Assembly (NCBI GenBank): GCA_004558205.1
Contig: SFDM01000001.1
Span: forward strand, 1 to 64,000
DNA: 64,000 nucleotides
Reading direction: 5' to 3'
Origin: Pyramidobacter piscolens
Lineage (GTDB): Bacteria > Synergistota > Synergistia > Synergistales > Dethiosulfovibrionaceae
In this document: in pieces, positions 16,364-24,323 of the stretch
Layout: the number at the start of each line of letters is the position of its first letter
Numbering within the stretch: the stretch's first letter is position 1
Notes under the pieces: model-generated
Told to the model about the DNA's origin: nothing
What the model saw: the letters and a program-made list of their open reading frames with translations, nothing else
Database searches by the model: none
Translations under genes and position numbers: made by a program

Positions 16364-18034
16364 TCATATCTCAATGATGCTGCCGCCGATGAACTCACGG
16401 ATCAGCGAGTTGCTCGGGACCAAATTGGGGTCCATCATGGGCACATAATGCAGGATGTTCAGCAGCCGCACCGCCTCGCCGAACACGGGCGAGTCCACGG
16501 GGACAGTGCGCAGAAGCATCTCGGTGTGAATTTTCAACACGGGCAGCTCATAAAGCAGCGACGAGTTGAATATCACGTCGGCGTTTTTCTGGTAGGGGAA
16601 GATGTATTTCATGCCGCCCCTCACAACCGACGGCCAGCGCAGCAGCGTGGCCTCGGGGAGGGTGCCGCGGGTCCTGTAGTCCCTGACGATGCGGCGCAGC
16701 AGACGATGGTCCGTGGTGCTCGTGCGCGTATGCTTGTCCAGATTGATGCCCGTCAGAGGCGAGAGGAAGATGCCGTAGCGCGCGTCTCTCGGGACCACGT
16801 CGAGCAGTTTGTCGTTCAGGCCGTGCAGCCCTTCGAGGATCAGCACGTCGTCGCTTCCGAGCTTCAAAGACGCCCCCTTGCCGCGCTTGCCCTCGTAGAA
16901 GTCGAAGCGCGGCAGCTCCACCGTTTTGCCGCTCAGCAGAGCTTCGATATGCTCGTCCAGCAGGTCCAGGTCAAGGGCTTCCAGCGCCTCGAAGTCGTAC
17001 TTGCCGTCCTCGTCCTTCGGACAGTCCTCGCGGTTCACGAAATAGTCGTCCAAGGAGATCGCCACGGGATGCTTCTCCATCACCTGAAGCTGGATGCGCA
17101 GCTTGTGCGACGTGGTGGTCTTCCCCGACCCCGAGGGGCCGGCGATAGTGATCACGCGGCGCTGATGCTCCGACAAAAAGTCCGCCGCCAGCTCGGCGAT
17201 CTTCTGCGAGTGGAGGGCCTCGGACATCAGTATGAGCTCCTTGCCTCCGTCCTTTGAAACGGCGTCGTAGATGTCCGCCATCGTCGCCACGTGCAGCTTC
17301 TTCATCCACTCAGCGTAGTCCAGAAACACCTTCGACAGCTTGCGCGACGGATGATAGGGCGGCAGCTCGCAGGGGCTTCCCGCGGTGGGGAACCGGAGCA
17401 CCACGCCAGGCGACAGTTTCGAGAGCTGATATTTCTTGAGATACCCGGTGGAGGGCAGCAGGGGGCTGTAGAAGGTGTCGCGCTCGCCGTCGCAGCAGGA
17501 GATCTCCACAGGCTGGGAGGACATGACCTGCGCCAGCAGCCGAGCTTTGGTCTTTCTGGAGGTCCTTTCAAAGAAGCGCCGCGCCTTGTCGATGGGGACG
17601 AACTCCGACGTAAAGGGCAGGTCGGCGGCGACCAGCCGGTCCATCTCGGCCTTGATGGCCTCCACCGCCTCGCTGGGAATCTCTTCGGAGTCTGAGGTCA
17701 TCCCCGCCCCGCGGTCGATCTCCCAGAACAGCCCCTCGGAGATGGCATGGTTCACGCGGACGCTCGTCTTCAGCACCCGCCGCGCGGCGATCGAAAACAG
17801 GAAGCTCAGTGAGCTTCTGTAGACCGTCACGCCCTCATAGCTCCGCATATCGACCCAGGCAACCTCGGCGTCGTCGTCCACAACCCAGTTCAGAGGGCGC
17901 AGGTAGGAGTTGACCCTCCAGGCCACGATCGGCGCTTCGCCGTCCTTTTTCTCGCCGTAGCTGAGAAGATGCTCGCCCGACAGGGGTTCGACGCATTCAA
18001 GCGTGGTGCCTTCGGCAAAATGGATCTTAAACAT
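16364..18034 (-). CDS. ThrRS-like domain/uridine kinase fusion
   Basis: Large nucleoside-kinase-like protein of about 556 aa. The N-terminal half resembles the TGS and second additional domains of threonyl-tRNA synthetase (for example VNHAISEGLFWEID near residue 90). The C-terminal half is a uridine kinase/phosphoribulokinase fold with the P-loop ITIAGPSGSGKTTTSHKL near residue 280 and SLDDYFVNREDCP after it. This two-part architecture is known in several anaerobes and Thermotogae; the role of the synthetase-like part is not established. ATG at 18034 starts MFKIHFAEG and has GGAGG upstream. The short LacI gene follows. Confidence 0.85.
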   Translation of the reverse strand: MFKIHFAEGTTLECVEPLSGEHLLSYGEKKDGEAPIVAWRVNSYLRPLNWVVDDDAEVAWVDMRSYEGVTVYRSSLSFLFSIAARRVLKTSVRVNHAISEGLFWEIDRGAGMTSDSEEIPSEAVEAIKAEMDRLVAADLPFTSEFVPIDKARRFFERTSRKTKARLLAQVMSSQPVEISCCDGERDTFYSPLLPSTGYLKKYQLSKLSPGVVLRFPTAGSPCELPPYHPSRKLSKVFLDYAEWMKKLHVATMADIYDAVSKDGGKELILMSEALHSQKIAELAADFLSEHQRRVITIAGPSGSGKTTTSHKLRIQLQVMEKHPVAISLDDYFVNREDCPKDEDGKYDFEALEALDLDLLDEHIEALLSGKTVELPRFDFYEGKRGKGASLKLGSDDVLILEGLHGLNDKLLDVVPRDARYGIFLSPLTGINLDKHTRTSTTDHRLLRRIVRDYRTRGTLPEATLLRWPSVVRGGMKYIFPYQKNADVIFNSSLLYELPVLKIHTEMLLRTVPVDSPVFGEAVRLLNILHYVPMMDPNLVPSNSLIREFIGGSIIEI

Positions 18035-18091
18035 TCTAACAACAACCTCCTTTTTTTCCGGCAGGAGCATATCAACGTCATCTATTATACA

Positions 18092-18120
18092 TTGTCAGAG
18101 TCCAATTGACGCGCTATGAT
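18092..18120 (+). promoter_or_regulatory. Promoter of the 53-aa protein gene
   Basis: -35 TTGTCA (18092-18097), 17-base spacer, -10 TATGAT (18115-18120). A start point near 18127 gives a short leader with AAAGGAGGAG before the ATG at 18163. Confidence 0.65.
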
Positions 18121-18162
18121 AGGCAGGAAAAGATCGAAGCGCCCAAAAGGAGGAGAGAAATC

Positions 18163-18324
18163 ATGGCCGATGGCTACGAAAGCTCGCGCAGCGACGAATA
18201 TTTCAGCGGCGGCATGAAAGACCGCCCGGCGCCGCGGCGCATCAAAAAGAAAGAGGACGCCACAGAACGTCCCGCCCACGCCGGCGCCGGCGGGACAACA
18301 AAAGGCTCCGCGCCGGAAGAGTGA
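18163..18324 (+). CDS. Small hydrophilic protein of unknown function
   Basis: 53-aa, highly charged protein beginning MADGYESSRSDEYFSGGMKD, with a central basic stretch (RRIKKK) and a Gly/Ala/Pro-rich tail; no membrane segment or known domain. A very strong ribosome site (AAAGGAGGAG), a near-consensus promoter and a terminator bracket it closely, which argues that this short frame is a real, well-expressed gene. I do not recognise the family. Confidence 0.65.
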   Translation: MADGYESSRSDEYFSGGMKDRPAPRRIKKKEDATERPAHAGAGGTTKGSAPEE

Positions 18325-18347
18325 TTCTTCCGCGCGAAGCCTTTTCA
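18299..18347. terminator. Bidirectional terminator
   Basis: Stem aaaaggctccgcgccggaag/cttccgcgcgaagcctttt overlaps the end of the 53-aa gene and faces the convergent acidic protein gene at 18388. Confidence 0.8.
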
Positions 18348-18387
18348 TTTCTTCAGGAGATTTCTGAAGAGGACGAAACGCCCGTCT

Positions 18388-18861
18388 CTAGCAGTTGACG
18401 ATAAAGTGGTCGGGCTCCGAGAACACCTGGAAGTCCTCAAAGTTGTTCTCGTGCACGATCTTCTCGATTTCGTCCTCGCTCTCCACGCTGAAGACGTCCA
18501 CGCCCTCGTTGGTGTAGTTCACCAGCAGGCAGCCGTAGCCTTCTTCCACGCCTTCCTTGAACATCTGGAGATAGCGCTCCAGTTCGATCAGGTCCATGAA
18601 GAAGATGTCGCGGGGCAGGTCGCCCTCGTCGTCTTCATCTTCCACCGCGTCAAGGTATTCGCTGACGCGCGAATCCAGGACGCTCTGGTACTCGGGCAGC
18701 ACTTTCAGGTCCATGTCGGCGTCCAGGACTTCCTTAAAATCGCCGATCTTCTTCCCGTCGAGCCACAGTTCGCCCGCGTACAGAAGGTCGTCCTCGCAGT
18801 CCTGCTCCACCAGGTTATGGACTTCCACGCCATTAATCGACGCGTGTTCAATATCTTTCAT
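18388..18861 (-). CDS. Acidic protein of unknown function
   Basis: 157-aa, strongly acidic protein (runs such as AVEDEDDEGD near residue 72 and EDEIEKIVHENNFED near the C-terminus). No signal peptide, membrane segment or known motif is visible. It is preceded by GGAGGA and ends at a shared terminator, so it is a separate transcription unit. The acidity might suggest a protein-binding or DNA-mimic role, but that is only a guess from composition. Confidence 0.7.
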   Translation of the reverse strand: MKDIEHASINGVEVHNLVEQDCEDDLLYAGELWLDGKKIGDFKEVLDADMDLKVLPEYQSVLDSRVSEYLDAVEDEDDEGDLPRDIFFMDLIELERYLQMFKEGVEEGYGCLLVNYTNEGVDVFSVESEDEIEKIVHENNFEDFQVFSEPDHFIVNC

Positions 18862-18936
18862 AGGAAAATTCCTCCTCGTTGTTTTTTAGGGAACATCTTG
18901 AGATTGTACACTAAAATTTCCTTACGCGCCACATCG

Positions 18937-19869
18937 CTAAATAAGAAATGAAATTATCACAGGCAGCGTCGCCATGGACGCGATGGTGCTCGCCACGATG
19001 GCCTGCGCGGCGTAATCCCCGTCCATATCCAGCTCCACGGCCATGGTGAAGCTGTTGACGGCCACGGGCATGGCCATGACCAGCACGGCGGTCTTCATGA
19101 GCAGGGCGTCGGTGGGCAGAAAATAGAACCCCAGCAGCAGCAGAAGAGGCGACAGCACAAGCCTGATCAGGATGTCGGACCAAGCGCGGGCCAGGTCGCG
19201 AAGCAGCGTGGGCGGATTCATCTTCATGCCCAGGGTCACCAGCGCGATCCCTGTGCCCGTGTTTCCCATAATTTCCAGCGTCACGTCCAGCCAGCGGGGA
19301 AGCCTGAAGGGAACCAGCAGCCCCCACAAAAGCCCCGACACCACGGCGATGACCAGGGGATTTTTCGTCAGCGACTTCAGCACCTGTTTCAGCGATTTCC
19401 ACGAGAAGCTGCTCGACAGCGCGATCAGGCCGCTCATGGCCGACAGGACTTCGAAGCCGAGCACCGACAGCGCCAAGAAACGGGCGAAGCTGACGAAGCC
19501 CGCGTCGCCCCAGAGCATCAGGGCCGCAGGCATGCCCATAAAGACGTTATTGGAACGGATCGCCATCAGCACCGACGAAGCGCGCCGTTTCACGCCGAAG
19601 CCCCGCAGCGACGCGCAGAACCATGCGGCAGCCAGCAGGATCAGGTACGCCCCGTGAATGACCAGGAGGAAATGCCAGTCGGAAAAATGCTGCGCTTCCA
19701 CGCGGAGGGTGGTGCGAAACAAAATGGCGGGCATCGCCACATAAAAGATGAAACTCCCCATCTCCGCCGCTCCGCGGTCGGTCACGACCTTCCAGCGTTT
19801 CAGGAACCAGCCGAGCGCGATGGACAGCATAATCGGCAGAATCAAAAGAAAAGCAGATAACATTCTCAT
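18937..19869 (-). CDS. AEC (auxin efflux carrier) family permease
   Basis: 310-aa integral membrane protein with about ten hydrophobic segments in two groups around a polar centre, as in the auxin-efflux/malate-permease family (Mem_trans). Family members export or exchange organic acids. N-terminal hydrophobic helix MLSAFLLILPIMLSIALGWF and a central NPLVIAVVSGLLWGL segment are typical. It lies alone, divergent from the phosphohexomutase gene. The substrate cannot be told. Confidence 0.88.
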   Translation of the reverse strand: MRMLSAFLLILPIMLSIALGWFLKRWKVVTDRGAAEMGSFIFYVAMPAILFRTTLRVEAQHFSDWHFLLVIHGAYLILLAAAWFCASLRGFGVKRRASSVLMAIRSNNVFMGMPAALMLWGDAGFVSFARFLALSVLGFEVLSAMSGLIALSSSFSWKSLKQVLKSLTKNPLVIAVVSGLLWGLLVPFRLPRWLDVTLEIMGNTGTGIALVTLGMKMNPPTLLRDLARAWSDILIRLVLSPLLLLLGFYFLPTDALLMKTAVLVMAMPVAVNSFTMAVELDMDGDYAAQAIVASTIASMATLPVIISFLI

Positions 19870-19929
19870 TCCTCCACAGAAAAAATTACGCCTATTATAA
19901 GGGTTCTGCCCAAAAAGAAAAGCCGCGGT

Positions 19930-19958
19930 TTGAACAACTCTGCCGCAGGCGGTATAAT
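19930..19958 (+). promoter_or_regulatory. Promoter of the phosphohexomutase gene
   Basis: -35 TTGAAC (19930-19935), 17-base spacer, -10 TATAAT (19953-19958). The predicted start near 19965 leaves a leader of about 178 bases before the ATG at 20143, most of it a long hairpin. Confidence 0.7.
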
Positions 19959-19973
19959 GTGCCCTATACCGGT

Positions 19974-20096
19974 GTCACTCGCTAAACATCCCAGCTGCTC
20001 AAACCCTTCCCCGGCCCAATCCTCAACGTACATAACGTACGCCTCCGGTTGGGCCGGGGGAAGGCTGCTTCGCACCCGGAACGTTTAGCGAGTGAC
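19974..20096 (+). repeat. 123-base imperfect inverted repeat in the 5' leader
   Basis: Outer arms gtcactcgctaaac / gtttagcgagtgac are exact complements; inner arms ccttccccggcccaa / ttgggccgggggaagg also pair. The tip contains a direct repeat (aacgtac, ataacgtacg). It would be transcribed from the promoter at 19930-19958 and fold into one long hairpin ahead of the ribosome site at 20131-20136. Confidence 0.8.
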
Positions 20097-20142
20097 GCCG
20101 TCAGCCCGGGGAATAACAAATTTCTGTACAGGAGGTCATTTT

Positions 20143-21525
20143 ATGGTGATGGTACCGGGAAATATTTTTAGGGAATATGACATCCGGGGCGACGCGGAGC
20201 GAGAGCTTTCTTCGGAAAACGTGCTTGCCGTCGCCAAAGCCTTCGGCACGTACCTGAAACGCCGGGGCGTGAACAGGGCTTCCGTCGGCGGCGACGTGCG
20301 GCTTTCCACGGAACGAATCCGCGCCGCCGTCATCGAAGGGCTGAGATTCTGCGGCGTGGACGTGATCGACCTGGGCGTCGTCACGACGCCGATCCTGTAC
20401 TGGAGCTTTTACAAGTTCGACCTGGACGGCGCGGTGATGATCACCGGCAGCCACAACCCCAAGGAGATGAACGGGCTCAAGCTAGGCTTCAATAAAGCCA
20501 CGCTCTACGGCGACGAGATCCAGGCTATCCGCCGCATGACCGACGCCCAGGACTTCCAGGCCGGCGAAACGAGGGGGACTCTCGTCAAAGAGGACATTAT
20601 AGACGATTACCTGGCCATGCTCGCGTCGAAGTTCAGCCTGCCCCGTCCCATGAAAGTGGTCATCGACGCCGCCAACGGGACGGCCTCGCTCTGCGCCGAA
20701 AAGTTCTTCCGCTCGCTGGGGTGCGACGTGACCGCCCTCTACTGCGTCCCCGACGGGACCTTTCCCCACCACCATCCCGACCCTCAAAAGCGCGCCAACA
20801 TGACCGACCTGGCCCGCACAGTGCTGGAGACTGGCGCCGACGTGGGCTTTGGCTTCGACGGCGACGCGGACCGTATCGGCGTGGTGGATAACCGGGGCGA
20901 AATCCTCTGGGGCGACATCCTGATGGCCCTGTTCTGGCGCGAAATCTTGCCCAAACACCCTGGCGCCGAGGCGCTCATCGAGGTCAAATGCTCCCAGGCT
21001 CTGGAGGACGAAGTGCGGCGCCTGGGCGGAGTGCCGCGCTACTGCAAGGCGGGGCACTCCCTGATCAAGGCCGAGATGAAACGCGTCGGAGCGCTCTTCG
21101 CCGGGGAGTATTCGGGACACATGTTCTTCGCCGACGAATATTACGGCTACGACGACTCTTTCTACGCCGCCGCCAGGCTGCTCCGGATCCTGGCTGACAG
21201 CTCGGAGACGCTGGCCCAGATGCAGGCGTCTATCCCCGTCTATTACCACACCGAGGAGGTCCGCGTGGACTGCCCCGACGAGAAGAAGTTCGAGGTGATG
21301 GAACGAATCACCTCCGACGCCCTGAAGGACCACAAAGCCATCACCGTGGACGGCGTGCGGATCCTCTATGACGGGGGCTGGGGCCTGATCCGCGCTTCCA
21401 ACACCCAGCCCGTCCTCGCGGCGCGCTGCGAGGGCCGCACGCCCGCCAGGCGCGACGAGATCGCCGAAGACCTGCGCCGCAGGATCACCGCCGCGGGCCT
21501 GCCGGACTTTCAGTGGACTTTATAG
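20143..21525 (+). CDS. Phosphomannomutase/phosphoglucomutase
   Basis: Alpha-D-phosphohexomutase that interconverts hexose 1- and 6-phosphates for cell-surface sugar synthesis. The 460-aa protein has the phosphoserine loop MITGSHNPKEMNG near residue 100, the metal site GFGFDGDADRIGVVD near residue 243, and the sugar loop GEYSGHMFF near residue 325. I chose ATG at 20143 (AGGAGGT upstream) since the open frame before it runs through the long leader hairpin. Whether mannose or glucose phosphate is preferred cannot be told from sequence. Confidence 0.92.
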   Translation: MVMVPGNIFREYDIRGDAERELSSENVLAVAKAFGTYLKRRGVNRASVGGDVRLSTERIRAAVIEGLRFCGVDVIDLGVVTTPILYWSFYKFDLDGAVMITGSHNPKEMNGLKLGFNKATLYGDEIQAIRRMTDAQDFQAGETRGTLVKEDIIDDYLAMLASKFSLPRPMKVVIDAANGTASLCAEKFFRSLGCDVTALYCVPDGTFPHHHPDPQKRANMTDLARTVLETGADVGFGFDGDADRIGVVDNRGEILWGDILMALFWREILPKHPGAEALIEVKCSQALEDEVRRLGGVPRYCKAGHSLIKAEMKRVGALFAGEYSGHMFFADEYYGYDDSFYAAARLLRILADSSETLAQMQASIPVYYHTEEVRVDCPDEKKFEVMERITSDALKDHKAITVDGVRILYDGGWGLIRASNTQPVLAARCEGRTPARRDEIAEDLRRRITAAGLPDFQWTL

Positions 21526-21615
21526 GGCCACGGGAGAGAAGGACGGCACATTGACAGCGTACGGAATACCCCATTTCAGTAAAGACTTTATCGACATTCA
21601 GGAGGCTGCAGAGAT

Positions 21616-22107
21616 ATGAACGACCCGATTCAGAAGGTACAGGAGGCGCTGGACGCGCTGCATTACGATGGAAAGATCATCCACAGCGACGCCACGATTT
21701 TCACCGTGGACGACGCGTCCAGGGCCATCGGAGTGAAACCGGAGGAGATTTTAAAGAGCCTGATCTTCATGGTGGACGGCGTGCCCTGGCTGGTGCTGAT
21801 GTCGGGGCCGAACAAAGTCCACTCGGGCAAGGTTAAGCGCCTGACCAAGGGGCACAAGGTGACCATGGCGTTGCCGGACTACGTGTTCGAGAACTTCGGC
21901 TTCAAGATCGGCGGCGTGCCGCCCGTGGGCTACCCCGTCGAACTGCCGGCGCTGCTCGACGACGACCTGTGGAAGTACGACATCGTCTGGGCGGCGGCGG
22001 GCACGGACCACGCCTTCTTCCCCATCGAACCCGAACGGCTTCTCCAGTTCGTCAAGGGCCGCCGCGAGGTGGTAAAAAAAGAAGAAACGCCCCAGCCCCA
22101 AGCCTGA
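21616..22107 (+). CDS. YbaK/ProX-type aminoacyl-tRNA deacylase
   Basis: 163-aa member of the YbaK/EbsC editing-domain family, which hydrolyses mischarged tRNAs in trans (for example Cys- or Ala-tRNA(Pro)). Conserved features seen are the VKSLIFMVDG-like strand (ILKSLIFMVDGVPWLVLMSG), the catalytic-region lysine in KVHSGKVKRL, the GFKIGGVPPVGYP loop, and the GTDHAFFPI tail motif. A GGAGG site precedes the ATG. The misacylated substrate is not determinable here. Confidence 0.88.
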   Translation: MNDPIQKVQEALDALHYDGKIIHSDATIFTVDDASRAIGVKPEEILKSLIFMVDGVPWLVLMSGPNKVHSGKVKRLTKGHKVTMALPDYVFENFGFKIGGVPPVGYPVELPALLDDDLWKYDIVWAAAGTDHAFFPIEPERLLQFVKGRREVVKKEETPQPQA

Positions 22108-22190
22108 CGGACATACAGAGTCACAGTTATCTCTTCGAGAACGCTGGCTGGCGGAGGGGCGCAGAATGTCCTCCACGTTTATTTTGCTTC

Positions 22191-22218
22191 TTGTTTTTCT
22201 GACAAGATAAGTTATAAT
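22191..22218 (+). promoter_or_regulatory. Promoter of the UGA-containing gene
   Basis: -35 TTGTTT (22191-22196), 16-base spacer, consensus -10 TATAAT (22213-22218). It supports transcription of the following gene separately from the deacylase gene. Confidence 0.6.
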
Positions 22219-22266
22219 TATTCCAGAGTTATTTACTAATATTTATCTTGAGGGAGGCGCTGAAGG

Positions 22267-22593
22267 ATGAAGCTGAAAATCTACCGTGAACGTCCTATGG
22301 CCGGAAGCGGCTGAAGCACCATGATCTACACCGAGAACGAGAAGGCGACTTTTCCCGGTGCGTGCGACCGCGTCGCGGCCGGCAAACTGTACATGAAACT
22401 GCGCGAGGAATACGGCGAGAAGCTGGATATCGATTTTTACGACCCCCGGTGTTTTATATTCCTCTTCGACACGCTGCGTTATCGTCTTCGCGGCAACGAG
22501 GTCACCTGGGTGTTGGACGGCAGGGTCGTCTTCCGCGGCATCCCCAAGTGGGAAGATCTGAAACACATCGTCGACGAAAAGCTCTCCGCCTGA
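22267..22593 (+). CDS. Probable thioredoxin-like selenoprotein (in-frame UGA at codon 16)
   Basis: From ATG 22267 the frame runs 108 codons to 22593, interrupted only by one TGA (22312-22314). GGGAGG precedes this ATG, whereas the next in-frame ATG (22321), which gives a 90-aa product, has no ribosome site. Read with selenocysteine (U) the start is MKLKIYRERPMAGSGUST. The layout fits a thioredoxin-like fold: strand KLKIYRE, redox loop GSGUS, helix CDRVAAGKLYMKL, strand LDIDFYD, and the end pair VTWVLDGRVVFRG plus a last helix. The U stands where thioredoxin-like proteins carry the active-site Cys. A hairpin 15-46 bases after the UGA resembles a bacterial SECIS. The alternative is a pseudogene with a nonsense change. 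I do not recognise a named family with certainty; selA/B/C/D are not in the window. Confidence 0.75.
22315..22360 (+). promoter_or_regulatory. SECIS-like hairpin downstream of UGA
   Basis: Lower stem caccg (22329-22333)/cggtg (22356-22360), internal loop, upper stem gagaag (22339-22344)/cttttc (22349-22354, one G-U pair), apical loop gcga (22345-22348). The apical loop begins with G and lies 30 bases after the UGA, within the spacing seen for bacterial SECIS elements that recruit SelB. Confidence 0.65.
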
Positions 22594-22608
22594 TTTTTTT
22601 CCCTAAGC

Positions 22609-22665
22609 AAAAAACGCCGGAGTTCCGCCTCTTTTGGAAGAGGCGGAACTCCGGCGTTTTTTTAT
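22609..22665 (+). terminator. Terminator after the UGA-containing gene
   Basis: Long perfect stem aacgccggagttccgcctct/agaggcggaactccggcgtt with flanking A and T runs, 15 bases after the stop codon. Confidence 0.9.
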
Positions 22666-22683
22666 GCTTATTCGCATTTGGCA

Positions 22684-22900
22684 CACTCATAAGATGGACC
22701 CAAAGGAAAAAAACTAAATTATTAATTAAAAAAACGAATTAGCGTGATGATAATTTATGTATTTTGATTGATTTTGTAGTTCTAAAAGTCTTTCAAGGTT
22801 TTCCTTTGCGAAGCTTTGCGCTCTTTGCGTTGAAATCTTTTGACGTGGCTCTTCGATTTGATATTAAGCACGCTAATAGAGAATTAGTATTAAACGCTCA
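22684..22900. repeat. Repeat family A copy
   Basis: Contains the conserved core (aaattattaattaaaaaaac, aattagcgtgatgataattt) and right arm (ctttgcgttgaaatcttttg, ttaagcacgctaatagagaa) of the intergenic family. With the next entry it fills the gene-free gap 22594-23123. Confidence 0.8.
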
Positions 22901-22904
22901 GGCC

Positions 22905-23095
22905 GCGGGGGACGCAAAGGAAAAACGTAAAGGTTTCTTGAAGGTGGATTCAGGTTTCGTTTTTCCTCTGCGCACTTTGCGCACTTTGCGCACTTTGCGC
23001 ACTTTGCGCACTTTGCGCACTTTGCGCACTTTGCGCCCCTTGGCGTTTCAATCTTTTTTCTTGAGGCAACTCTTTTCGCCCAATATCTAGCGTGC
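22905..23095. repeat. Second adjacent family A copy with a 7 x 9-base tandem array
   Basis: Left arm ggggacgcaaaggaaaaacg and right arm near 23033-23095 match family A ends (cgtgccaacgctatag). Between them lie seven exact copies of the 9-mer gcgcacttt (22970-23032). Confidence 0.75.
22970..23032. repeat. Tandem array, 7 x gcgcacttt
   Basis: Seven contiguous identical 9-base units, an expansion of a ctttgcgc motif that occurs once or twice in the other family A copies. Likely slippage; not a CRISPR because there are no spacers. Confidence 0.95.
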
Positions 23096-23123
23096 CAACG
23101 CTATAGGGCCTTCTCGGCGCGGA

Positions 23124-24323
23124 TCAGCGGCGGGCCTTGATGGTCTTAGGGTTGCCCTTGCCGTTTCTCCACAGGATGACGGCCCAGTAGAAGCGGCTCA
23201 TCTCGCGGAAATCGCGGGGCTTGATGCCCAGGATGCTCTCGAGTTTTTCGAGACGGTAGTCCACGGTGGTGCGGTGCACGTGAAGCAGTTCGGCGGCGCG
23301 AACCACGCTGAAACCGCTCTCGCACCAGGCCACGATGGTTTCCTGAAGCTCTTCGCCGTCGGTGCGCAGGAACAGGGGAGCCAGTTCCCTCTCGACCATG
23401 TTGTCCAGAAGGCGGGTCTCGGAGCTGAGAAGCAGTTCTTCGACGCGGAAGTCGATGATCAAATGGACCTTCTCGCGGGGGAAGAGCTTGGAGCCCACGT
23501 TCAGGGCCACCTGAGCCTCGCGGTAGGACGAGACGAGGCCAGGAACCCCGTCGAGCACGCTGCCGATGCCCACCGAGGCCGAAAAGCCGCGGCGCTTCAT
23601 CTGCTCCACCAGCTGGGTGCACTGCTCGCGCAGGGCGATGTAGAACTTCGACCGGTTGAACTCGCGGCCGCGCATGGCGCTGCGGAACACCACGTAGCGA
23701 TGGGGCCCCACGCTGCCGGAGACGTCGCCGGGAGCGTTGAAGATCTGGCGGATGTCCATCAGGGTGCGGTCCCTCTCGGGATAGTCACCGTCCTCGCTGT
23801 TGGGCGCGGCGGTGTCGATCTCGATGACCGAGTAGGATAGGGTCTTGTCGTAGCCCATCAGCGACGCCTTGGTCTCGATCACCTGGGGGTCGTTGATGCC
23901 GGAACGGAAGAGGGCGATGTCGGCCACGAGGGCCTGAAGGTTGCGCTCGCGCTCGAGCAGTTCGCGCGCCACAAGCCGTTCCTTGAGATAGAGTTCGGCC
24001 TGGCTCTTGACGAGCTGGGCAAAGGGCTTTACCTTTTCAGGGTCGCCGGTGATGGCGATGGTGCCGATCACGTGCTGTTCCGTGTCAAGGATCGGGTAGG
24101 TCACGCCGGGCTTGACGCCTTTCAGACGGCGCGCGTCTTCTTCGGTCTCCCAGCGGGACTGGCCTGTGCGGCCCACAATGGCGCACGCCTCGTTCAGCGT
24201 GCCTATTCCGCGGGACAGATCGCTGCATCCAATCGTGATGCCGTCAGTATCGGTGATGACCACATCGTATCCAATGACGCGGGCAATGTTCTCCGCAAGC
24301 TCCTGAGCTATTGGTCTGAGCAT
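23124..24323 (-). CDS. CdaR-family transcriptional regulator
   Basis: 399-aa regulator of the CdaR/sugar-diacid-recognition group. The N-terminal putative sugar diacid recognition domain (about residues 1-130, MLRPIAQELAENIARVIGYD) is followed by a central GGDEF-like region and a C-terminal PucR-type helix-turn-helix (VRAAELLHVHRTTVDYRLEK near residue 345). Family members activate genes for glycerate, glucarate or similar acids; the target here is not adjacent. Confidence 0.88.
   Translation of the reverse strand: MLRPIAQELAENIARVIGYDVVITDTDGITIGCSDLSRGIGTLNEACAIVGRTGQSRWETEEDARRLKGVKPGVTYPILDTEQHVIGTIAITGDPEKVKPFAQLVKSQAELYLKERLVARELLERERNLQALVADIALFRSGINDPQVIETKASLMGYDKTLSYSVIEIDTAAPNSEDGDYPERDRTLMDIRQIFNAPGDVSGSVGPHRYVVFRSAMRGREFNRSKFYIALREQCTQLVEQMKRRGFSASVGIGSVLDGVPGLVSSYREAQVALNVGSKLFPREKVHLIIDFRVEELLLSSETRLLDNMVERELAPLFLRTDGEELQETIVAWCESGFSVVRAAELLHVHRTTVDYRLEKLESILGIKPRDFREMSRFYWAVILWRNGKGNPKTIKARR

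Noticed and set aside
15430..16377. Frames beginning MFHVEHF (also near 31591 and 32236)
   Set aside because: The shared start is simply the translation of the parS-like palindrome; the rest are shadows of real genes or non-coding.
22321..22593. 90-aa protein starting at the ATG after the UGA
   Set aside because: No ribosome site precedes it, and the upstream in-frame codons complete a thioredoxin-like fold; read instead as part of the UGA-containing gene.
22970..23032. Possible CRISPR array
   Set aside because: Units are 9 bases, contiguous, with no spacers and no cas genes nearby.
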